Positions 49,409 to 55,788 of a stretch of 64,000 nucleotides of DNA are shown here, one piece after another. The translations under genes and the position numbers were made by a program. A model generated the notes under the pieces. It was given only the letters and a program-made list of their open reading frames with translations. It did no database searches and was not told the DNA's origin. The first letter of the stretch is position 1; every line of letters starts with the position of its first letter. The DNA is from Bacillota bacterium (GTDB lineage Bacteria > Bacillota > Clostridia > Lachnospirales > Lachnospiraceae), in the NCBI GenBank assembly GCA_023409535.1, contig JAEYGZ010000023.1:1-64000 (forward strand), written 5' to 3'.

Positions 49409-49996
49409 ATGCCGCGTTTTGGCGAAGATGAAAAGAAGCAAATCAATGATAAACTTCTATCGCAGGGAGAAAGACTTTTTTCAACACACGGAATAAAAAA
49501 AGTTACCATTGATGATTTAGTAGAAGCAGTTGGAATTGCTAAGGCGTCGTTTTATACGTTCTATGAAAGTAAAGAATATTTGTATTTGGATATTGTTCAA
49601 AACATACAGCAAAAAATCTTTACCGAGCTAGGCACTATTTTAGTATCCAACAAAAATTTATCAAGTGAGGAAAGAGTCTTGCAAGTATTTGAAGCCATGA
49701 ACGAAATGATGCTTCAATATCCTATTCTAACTTATATGGATGCTGCTACTATAGGACTCATTGCCCGTAAGGTTTCAAAAGAACGGTTATCCGCTTTCCA
49801 AGAACAAAATTTTGATGCCGCTCAATCATTACTTAACCATGGTGTGCGGTTTTCCTGTGATATTCAGACCGTCTCCCATGCCTTTCAGGCAATCCATCAT
49901 AGTTGGATGTATCTGCGCGACCAAGGAGAAGAAATGCAATCAGTTGTAACCGATATTCTTCTGCGCGGTGTTGTCAGCCAAATTGTTATTAAGTAG
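49409..49996 (+). CDS. TetR-family transcriptional regulator
   Basis: A 195-residue repressor. Residues 10-60 form the TetR HTH: LLSQGERLFSTHGIKKVTID, then LVEAVGIAKASFYTFYESKE. The rest is a helical ligand-binding and dimerisation domain of no recognisable subgroup. GGGAGGTGATGAT precedes the ATG. It is third in line after the zinc-ribbon protein and the methyltransferase. The operon promoter has a palindrome over its -10 box, consistent with autoregulation. A TetR with a damaged methyltransferase suggests a resistance-type or xenobiotic-response cassette in decay, though this is inference. Confidence 0.9.
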   Translation: MPRFGEDEKKQINDKLLSQGERLFSTHGIKKVTIDDLVEAVGIAKASFYTFYESKEYLYLDIVQNIQQKIFTELGTILVSNKNLSSEERVLQVFEAMNEMMLQYPILTYMDAATIGLIARKVSKERLSAFQEQNFDAAQSLLNHGVRFSCDIQTVSHAFQAIHHSWMYLRDQGEEMQSVVTDILLRGVVSQIVIK

Positions 49997-50015
49997 AAAG
50001 ATATTTATAATTGAG

Positions 50016-50113
50016 CTTGCCAAATGACATATGAAAAAAGCCGTCATTTAGCAAGTAAATAGTTATGTCTGAACAGCGGCTTTGAAATCGAAATCAAGGC
50101 CGCTGTTTTGCTT
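50016..50113 (+). terminator. Two hairpins after tetR
   Basis: The first stem is CTTGCCAAATGAC (50016-50028) with GTCATTTAGCAAG (50043-50055), one mismatch. The second is AACAGCGGC (50072-50080) with GCCGCTGTT (50099-50107), followed by TTGCTTTT. The second is a fair intrinsic terminator; the first has no T-run. The gap to the nitroreductase gene holds nothing else that I can identify. Confidence 0.6.
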
Positions 50114-50259
50114 TTAAAAAAGCATATAGTAGTGGGGTAATACAGCTTCTTAATAATTCCAGTACCCTCAACAGGGCCTCAGACAAGTACACACCTTCGT
50201 ACACAACCTTTACTAAGTTAATTTATCATTTACATAAGGCAATTACAACCAGGAGTACC

Positions 50260-50766
50260 TTACAGTCCCCAGCTCACAATCTCCTCCAGGCTCTTACGCT
50301 TCTTAGCCGGGCTTTCACTGCCCGTATATCCGATGGGCAGGAGCACCGCCGCCTCCATATCCTCCGGAAGCGCAAGGATCTCATGGCAGCGCTTTGCATC
50401 AAAGGCACAGATCCAGCAGGTTCCCAGCCCCAGATCTGTTGCTGCCATGACCATATGGTCCACTGCTATGGCCGCATCGATATCGGCATGATCCTTGCCG
50501 TCGCGGCGTTTCCAGGCCTGGGTATGATTTTCACAGGCAACGATGATTACAGGCGCCTGGATAAACCAGTCTCTCGGATATACCTCATGTAATTTCTTCT
50601 TGTCCTCTTCCTTCTCTATCACATAAAAATGAACCGGCTGGAAATTAACCGCAGACGGCGCCAGCCTTCCTGCCTCTAATATCTGAAGAAGCTTCTCCTT
50701 CTCCACTTCCTTATCGAGATAGCTCCTTACCGAGTACCTTTTCTCTGCTAATTCTAAAAATGACAT
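50260..50766 (-). CDS. Nitroreductase-family flavoprotein
   Basis: A 168-residue FMN-dependent oxidoreductase. Family signatures: KRYSVRSYLDKEV (FMN-phosphate-binding R near the N-terminus), LEAGRLAPSAVNFQPVHFYV, IDAAIAVDHMVMAATDLGLG with TCWICAF, and a C-terminal LLPIGYTGS. It reduces quinones, nitro compounds or unknown substrates with NAD(P)H; short members of this type lack a defined role. No signal peptide. It is monocistronic. The start at 50766 follows an AGGAGG-like site (ATTCTTC does not fit; the site is GAGGATGGTACA). Confidence 0.9.
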   Translation of the reverse strand: MSFLELAEKRYSVRSYLDKEVEKEKLLQILEAGRLAPSAVNFQPVHFYVIEKEEDKKKLHEVYPRDWFIQAPVIIVACENHTQAWKRRDGKDHADIDAAIAVDHMVMAATDLGLGTCWICAFDAKRCHEILALPEDMEAAVLLPIGYTGSESPAKKRKSLEEIVSWGL

Positions 50767-50864
50767 TGTACCATCCTCCTATTCGGCTATTGCCTGATAT
50801 CCCTGTCCTTTGATTGTATCCGTCCACCTGATTATATGCTTCTGTTATCCGGATGTAAAACATA

Positions 50865-50902
50865 AAAATTCCCTCTTCATTCTATGTACAAGAGGGAATT
50901 TT
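50865..50902 (-). terminator. Terminator of the small lysine-rich gene
   Basis: Read leftward, AAAATTCCCTCT pairs with AGAGGGAATTTT (arms 50891-50902 and 50865-50876) around a 14-nt loop, then TATG and TTTT. It lies 6 bp after the stop of the 26-residue gene. Confidence 0.75.
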
Positions 50903-50907
50903 TAGTG

Positions 50908-50988
50908 TTACTTTTTCTTTGTGGTACCAGCTGCTGCCTTTTCGCCGCCCTTCTTCTTGGGGGCTTTTTTTGGATTCTTATCTCCCAT
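50908..50988 (-). CDS. 26-residue lysine-rich small protein
   Basis: A very short gene: ATG at 50988 preceded by AAAGGAGGTG at ideal spacing, coding for 26 residues beginning MGDKNPKKAPKKKGG and ending in three lysines; about 40 percent of residues are lysine. It has its own promoter (51034-51062) and terminator (50865-50902), so it is a complete transcription unit of roughly 170 nt. Such proteins with the GDKNPKK start occur in Clostridia as unannotated small ORFs by my recollection. A nucleic-acid- or ribosome-binding role is plausible from charge, but nothing is proven. Confidence 0.75.
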   Translation of the reverse strand: MGDKNPKKAPKKKGGEKAAAGTTKKK

Positions 50989-51033
50989 GAAACCCACCTC
51001 CTTTTGTTTGATTTTTGTCAAGTATTAAATAAT

Positions 51034-51062
51034 ATTGTATCCTCAATTTAATATAAAGTCAA
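51034..51062 (-). promoter_or_regulatory. Promoter of the small lysine-rich gene
   Basis: Read leftward: TTGACT (51057-51062), 17-bp spacer, TACAAT (51034-51039), about 45 bp ahead of the start codon. Confidence 0.75.
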
Positions 51063-51152
51063 ACAAATTTATCGCACAAATTTCGTCAAATACCTTACTT
51101 TGTGACAGCAGGTGTCAGAGATGAATTAGATTTTTTGTCTAAGAACAAATTC

Positions 51153-51650
51153 TCATTCCAATCGGTCAAGCTGATAATAATAAAGAATAATATCACTAAA
51201 GCTTCCGTCTCCTAGCAGAAAACCGCCCGGGACCACCCCAAGCCTTTGAAAGCCTATTTTTTCATAAAGATGAATCGCCGCCGCATTAATGCTTACAACA
51301 GCATTAAACTGCATCAGCCGAAAGCCGCACTCCTTTGCCTTGTGCAAGCTGTGGCGCACCAGCTTCTCCCCGGCCTTAAAACCGCGAAGCCCGGCTTTTA
51401 CCCCATAGGAGGCATTGGCAATATGTCCGCAGCGCCCGATATTATTGGGATGCAGGATATATAAGCCTACTACCTCCTCTTCAAGCACTGCGACTCCGGT
51501 AAAATCCTGGGCTGCAAAGAAGCCCTCTGCTCCCTCCTGCGCCAGCTTCTCCACCTGGGGAAATGCATTGGCTTCCTCCACAATTGTATTCCAAATTTCT
51601 ATCATCGCGGGGATGTCTCCGCTTTGATAACCGCGTATCATTACTTCCAT
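51153..51650 (-). CDS. GNAT-family N-acetyltransferase
   Basis: A 165-residue GNAT protein. Core: IRGYQSGDIPAMIEIWNTIV, VGLYILHPNNIGRCGHIANA, YGVKAGLRGFKAGEKLVRHS (the acetyl-CoA loop R/GxGxG is here LRGFKAG), and a C-terminal AAIHLYEKIGFQRLGVVPGG. The ATG at 51650 follows TGGAGG; the longer frame, starting at 51707, has no site and would run up to the DUF503 stop codon. The substrate is unknown. It is downstream of DUF503 by 56 bp on the same strand and may be co-transcribed. Confidence 0.88.
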   Translation of the reverse strand: MEVMIRGYQSGDIPAMIEIWNTIVEEANAFPQVEKLAQEGAEGFFAAQDFTGVAVLEEEVVGLYILHPNNIGRCGHIANASYGVKAGLRGFKAGEKLVRHSLHKAKECGFRLMQFNAVVSINAAAIHLYEKIGFQRLGVVPGGFLLGDGSFSDIILYYYQLDRLE

Positions 51651-51706
51651 CGTACCTCCATGCCTTCTCAAAATGTGTGAAGAATGTCCTTTACAGCCAA
51701 TTGCCA

Positions 51707-51994
51707 TTACCGGACAATCATCTCCCTGTCAATATGAATAAGCTCCGCTTCCGTATTCTCTTCGATATAAGTAATCATATGGTCAAGAATACTGTCCGCC
51801 TGTGCTCTGTCTCCTGCGACGGCCGCAAAGCCAAGTACTGCAATCTGATGGATATCCTGCTCATCCACCTCGGCAGCCGATATATTAAACTGATTTCTGG
51901 TCCTGGCAAGAATGCTTTTTATCACCATACGCTTCTCCTTAAGAGAATGGACCCAAGGCATGTGAAATCTGACTGTTAATGCTGCAATAATCAT
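51707..51994 (-). CDS. DUF503 (YlxP-like) protein
   Basis: A 95-residue ferredoxin-like alpha/beta protein: AALTVRFHMPWVHSLKEKRM and VIKSILARTRNQFNISAAEV, then VLGFAAVAGDRAQADSIL. YlxP/DUF503 is usually encoded in the nusA-infB-rbfA cluster and is linked to ribosome maturation; this copy is away from such a cluster, so it may be a paralogue. It precedes the GNAT gene. The function is unproven in this setting. Confidence 0.9.
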   Translation of the reverse strand: MIIAALTVRFHMPWVHSLKEKRMVIKSILARTRNQFNISAAEVDEQDIHQIAVLGFAAVAGDRAQADSILDHMITYIEENTEAELIHIDREMIVR

Positions 51995-52067
51995 AATCTA
52001 CCTCCGGCTGATATCATAGCTGATATAGCAGCTTCCATTCCACCATTTGATATTCAGCTCCATTCAT

Positions 52068-53693
52068 TTATTGTCCTTCCTCCTGCTTTTCCTGGTAGAT
52101 TACCTCCTTCAGTCCATGGAATTTCATAAATCGCAAAAAGCATTTATCCAGCTCCTTATATAGCTTCTTCGTTGGTCTTACATCCTTTTCCAACCAGATA
52201 TGCTTTACCGTCAGCTTCTTATCCTTATACGCGGCAATCACCTCAACCCTTGCCGCAAACCGTTCTCCCATCAATACCGGGAGTACATAATAGCCGTATT
52301 TTCTTTGAACCTCGGGAGTATAGATCTCCCATTTATAATCAAATCCAAACAATTCCCTGATCAGCTTCCGATCCCAGAGCATGCAATCCAGAGGGGCAAT
52401 TAATTCGGTTCTTTCCTTGTATTCCGGAGAAGACAGGATCTCCTGAAGCAGCTTCTCGTCCTCACTTACACAATAAAAGCTGTCCTTGCAGCCTTCTACT
52501 GTAATTTCAAGAAGTCTGCCCTCCTTTACCAGTTCCTCAAATACCTGATTACGCTCCGCTGCACGAAGATCCCATATTCCAAGCCAGGCATCGGAGGGCT
52601 TGTTCCATAACAGACCCACTGCCGATATTCTTCTGAGAACGCGCCATTTAAGATGATCCGGTTCCGATGCAAATGGATTCGGGGCATGAAGCAGCTCCTT
52701 CGGGATATACTCCTCCGACAGGGCGTAATATTTATTGGTGCCTTTCTTATGATGAACAATCAATTCGCCGCGAAAATATAAGCTCTCCAAAGCAGCGCGG
52801 GACAGCTTTGTACTGCTCCAATACCAGTCTACCTTTTCATTAAAATCAATATCCTTGGAGCTGACAGGTCCGTTTTCTTTAATTGCTCTTTTGATTTCCT
52901 GCGCAATCCGGTCAACCTCCTCCTTACCCCTGCTGTGTTCGCGGTAATACTCCCGAAAGCATTCCAGATACGGCCAATCGTCAGTGCTTACAATAGCCAG
53001 ATTCTTATCAAAATAATCAAGTAATTTGCGGTCCTCATAGAGAAGCTCTGCAAGCATCTGTTTTTGAAACCCCTTAACTCTTGACTGCAGAACCAGCTCA
53101 GCATTCTTCCCGCAGACATCAATCGGATCAAACTGAATACACCCGGCCTGGCGCACATAAGCAAGGACGCCTTCCTTACCTTCCAGCCGGTATTCTCCCA
53201 GAAGACCCTGCTTTCTTAATAGGAATTGTCTGGCCTGCCGTCCGGTAAGTGAAATCGGCATGGAGCGCAGGGCACGATTTATCTTCTCAATCAATTTTGG
53301 CTGAATATCCGGATAGGTCCAGTTTAAAGGCAATTCCTCCATCAGCACAACCTTCTCTATCTCATACTCCGGCAGGGCATCAAACTCGGCAATATCCGCA
53401 TAGTAAAGCATTCCAAAGGTCTCCTGCCGGTTGTGAATGAAATCATCTTCTCCTGTCACGGAATATACACCTATCTGTTTTAGGGAATAGCTGGCTGCTC
53501 CTGTCTCTTCGAATAATTCTCTTCTGGCAGCTGCCAGGATATCCTCTCCCGGTTCCCTGTGTCCGCCCGGACATTCATAGGTGTCTCTGTCCTTATGCTT
53601 GCAAAAAACCCATTTCCCACGGCTTTTTGAAACAATTACCGCAAATTTCAATTTACTGTCTTCCATATCATCATAGAAATTAACTTTTACCAT
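52068..53693 (-). CDS. NUDIX hydrolase fused to a YcaQ/AlkX-type winged-helix DNA glycosylase
   Basis: A 541-residue fusion. Residues 12-140 form a NUDIX domain; the Nudix box is complete at 44-66 (G44, E50, R58-E59, E62-E63, G65). Residues 145-535 match the HTH_42 (YcaQ/AlkZ) family of winged-helix glycosylases: PISLTGRQARQFLLRKQGLL, the catalytic-region QxD motif (Q187, D189) in CIQFDPIDV, a helical/WH core, and a C-terminal beta segment with LIAPLDCMLWDRKLI. YcaQ and AlkX remove bulky N7-alkyl adducts and open interstrand crosslinks. The NUDIX half could hydrolyse damaged or modified nucleotides. The ATG at 53693 is preceded by a weak AGAGGGT. The gene is monocistronic or follows truA. Confidence 0.9.
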   Translation of the reverse strand: MVKVNFYDDMEDSKLKFAVIVSKSRGKWVFCKHKDRDTYECPGGHREPGEDILAAARRELFEETGAASYSLKQIGVYSVTGEDDFIHNRQETFGMLYYADIAEFDALPEYEIEKVVLMEELPLNWTYPDIQPKLIEKINRALRSMPISLTGRQARQFLLRKQGLLGEYRLEGKEGVLAYVRQAGCIQFDPIDVCGKNAELVLQSRVKGFQKQMLAELLYEDRKLLDYFDKNLAIVSTDDWPYLECFREYYREHSRGKEEVDRIAQEIKRAIKENGPVSSKDIDFNEKVDWYWSSTKLSRAALESLYFRGELIVHHKKGTNKYYALSEEYIPKELLHAPNPFASEPDHLKWRVLRRISAVGLLWNKPSDAWLGIWDLRAAERNQVFEELVKEGRLLEITVEGCKDSFYCVSEDEKLLQEILSSPEYKERTELIAPLDCMLWDRKLIRELFGFDYKWEIYTPEVQRKYGYYVLPVLMGERFAARVEVIAAYKDKKLTVKHIWLEKDVRPTKKLYKELDKCFLRFMKFHGLKEVIYQEKQEEGQ

Positions 53694-53729
53694 ATTCTAT
53701 ACCCTCTTATATGATCTTTCGTACAAATT

Positions 53730-53888
53730 TTATGACCTATAATAATCTGTCGGCAGCTTTAACAGTTGTTTGATTTCAGGAATGTCCTTATCCTGAAAAT
53801 CAAAGACAGAGATTAATCCACTTCCGCAGCGGCAGACCTGCCTGTCGTCAGAGTACAAATAAATATAATGACATTTTATATCTGCTAT
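53730..53888 (-). CDS. Possible small protein overlapping the truA stop (no ATG start)
   Basis: A frame of 52 codons opens at an ATA that overlaps the truA stop codon (ATAG) and ends at TAA 53730-53732. It reads ADIKCHYIYLYSDDRQ, then VCRCGSGLISVFDFQDKDIP and EIKQLLKLPTDYYRS, which looks like real protein (a CxC motif, amphipathic C-terminal helix). No ATG, GTG or TTG start is in a good place; the ATA could be used through coupling with truA termination, or the start may have been lost. The frame stays open back into truA, which weakens the case. Homologues with ATG at this position would settle it. Confidence 0.35.
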   Translation of the reverse strand: MADIKCHYIYLYSDDRQVCRCGSGLISVFDFQDKDIPEIKQLLKLPTDYYRS

Positions 53889-54628
53889 TCGCTGTAGGAT
53901 ATTCTCTCCAGGTACAATCCGCCGGCATCCGCCAGATTACCTGTCCGGCTGCGGTCTTTTGCATCAAGGATCTCCGGCAGCTCCTCCGGCTTAATTCTGC
54001 CCAGTCCTGCCTCAATCAGTGTTCCCACCATCCAGCGAACCATATTATATAAGAAGCCGTCTCCCCTGATCCGGATTGACAGCATTCCTTCCTCCTCCTC
54101 TATTACAATGGAATAAATGGTCCGCAGCATGGATTTTTTCTTTGACTTTGCGTTGGAGAAGGCCGTAAAATCATGGGTTCCGAGAAAATATTCCGAAGCC
54201 TGCCTCATTGCAGCCACATCCAGCTTCTCACTTATGTGCATACTGTATTTGCGCTGGAAGGGGTTACTGTACTCCTTATTCCAGATCTTATAAAGGTAGG
54301 TTTTGTCCACGGCATGATATCTGGCATGAAAATTCTCCGATACCTCTGCCACCTTGGTCACACTGATATCCCGGGGCAGGTAGTGATTTACATAGCGCAT
54401 GATCTCCTGGCTGGAGAAATGCCTGTCCGCCTTAAAATTTGCTGTTTGCGCCAATGCATGGACTCCCCCGTCGGTTCTGCTGCAGCCGATGAGTTCAATG
54501 TCCTGACCGGCGAGCCCGGACAGGACATGTTCCAGCTTGTCCTGAATGGTATTCTCTCCATTTCCAAGCCTCTGCCAGCCTTTATAACGGCCGCCGTCAT
54601 ATTGTATTGTCAATTTGTAATTATGCAT
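53885..54628 (-). CDS. truA: tRNA pseudouridine synthase A
   Basis: A 247-residue TruA enzyme, which isomerises uridine at positions 38-40 of the tRNA anticodon stem. The catalytic aspartate lies in CSRTDGGVHALAQTANF (D52), and YDGGRYKGWQRLGNGENTIQ and AVDKTYLYKIWN are also typical; ends with the LNAPE-like GGLYLERISY. It is encoded alone, away from the ribosomal-protein cluster in which TruA is often found in Clostridia, so a second paralogue elsewhere in the genome is likely. The NUDIX-glycosylase gene is 190 bp downstream on the same strand. Confidence 0.95.
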   Translation of the reverse strand: MHNYKLTIQYDGGRYKGWQRLGNGENTIQDKLEHVLSGLAGQDIELIGCSRTDGGVHALAQTANFKADRHFSSQEIMRYVNHYLPRDISVTKVAEVSENFHARYHAVDKTYLYKIWNKEYSNPFQRKYSMHISEKLDVAAMRQASEYFLGTHDFTAFSNAKSKKKSMLRTIYSIVIEEEEGMLSIRIRGDGFLYNMVRWMVGTLIEAGLGRIKPEELPEILDAKDRSRTGNLADAGGLYLERISYSE

Positions 54629-54713
54629 ACCTTCTCCCCGGCATCTTTATATTCCTATTCTAACCATAATATAGCATAACCATCGTTATGATTTCAGATC
54701 AGCTCTTCCTCTA

Positions 54714-55721
54714 TTACAGAAACGTCTGATAATCCGCCCAGTTCTCACTCAAAAGCTTCGGTGTATCCAGTCCGTAAGGACAGTGCCGCTTACAGCGGTT
54801 ACAGTGGGTACATTGTTCAATCATCCGCATCTTTTCCTTCCAAGAATCATTCAGATATACGGTTACCGGAGCACGGCGTATCATCAGGGACATTCTTGCA
54901 CAGGTGGGGATATCGATTCCTGCGGCACAGGGCAGACAATAACCGCAGCCCCTGCAGAAATCCTTGCCCAGCTCCTTCCGGTCGCGTTCTATCACTGCAG
55001 GGAGTTCCCCCTCCAGCTTCGGGGCATGCTTGTCATAGCTTAAGAATTCCTCCAGCTCCTTCTCCCTTTGAATACCCCAGATAGGAAGTACATGGTCAAA
55101 CTGCGCCTGATAAGCATAAGCTGCCGCGGAATTGGTAATCAGACCTCCGGATAAAGCTTTCATGGAGATGAAGCCAATTCCTCTTTCCTTACACAGGCGT
55201 ATAAGGCGAAGCTCTTCCTCCGTCGCCAGATAACTGAAGGGGAATTGAATGGTCTCATACAGTCCTGATTCTGCAGCCTCGACAGCCACCAGCAGACGAT
55301 GATTCGTTATTCCGATATGGCGGATCATGCCCTTTGCCTTAGCCTCCAGCATCGCCTCATATAAGCCGGTTCCATCTCCCGGCTTCGGACAGAAGCCGGG
55401 ATTATGGAACTGATAGATATCGATATAATCCGTCTTTAGATTTTTCAGCGAAGTCTCAAGCTGGCTCCAGAACTCCTCAACCTTGGTTGTCATGGTCTTG
55501 GTGGCAATTATGATATTGCTTCTTACCCCGCTTAAGGCATACCCGATTTTCTCTTCACTGTCAGTATAGAACCTGGCGGTATCATAGAAGTTAATCCCGT
55601 TGGCATAAGCTTTCTTTAATATCATTGCCGCTTCTTCCAGGCTGATTCGCTGAATTGGCAGGGCGCCAAACCCGTTCTTGTTTACCTTAATTCCGGTTCT
55701 TCCTAATAATACTTCACTCAT
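54714..55721 (-). CDS. Aldo/keto reductase with C-terminal ferredoxin-like 4Fe-4S domain
   Basis: A 335-residue protein. Residues 1-230 form the aldo/keto reductase barrel: LGRTGIKVNKNGFGALPIQR, INFYDTARFYTDSEEKIG (D and Y of the tetrad), IIIATKTM (K) and YQFHNP (H). The C-terminal 95 residues have two cysteine clusters, CRGCGYCLPCAAGIDIPTC and CTHCNRCKRHCPYG, the usual 4Fe-4S layout of this subfamily. These proteins probably couple carbonyl reduction to ferredoxin electrons in anaerobes. GGAGG precedes the ATG. No operon partner. The substrate is unknown. Confidence 0.93.
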   Translation of the reverse strand: MSEVLLGRTGIKVNKNGFGALPIQRISLEEAAMILKKAYANGINFYDTARFYTDSEEKIGYALSGVRSNIIIATKTMTTKVEEFWSQLETSLKNLKTDYIDIYQFHNPGFCPKPGDGTGLYEAMLEAKAKGMIRHIGITNHRLLVAVEAAESGLYETIQFPFSYLATEEELRLIRLCKERGIGFISMKALSGGLITNSAAAYAYQAQFDHVLPIWGIQREKELEEFLSYDKHAPKLEGELPAVIERDRKELGKDFCRGCGYCLPCAAGIDIPTCARMSLMIRRAPVTVYLNDSWKEKMRMIEQCTHCNRCKRHCPYGLDTPKLLSENWADYQTFL

Positions 55722-55788
55722 TTTATTTCCTCCGTCGGTACTTAATTATGTCAGAGATATCACAAACACCGTCTTGAATGAAACATCG

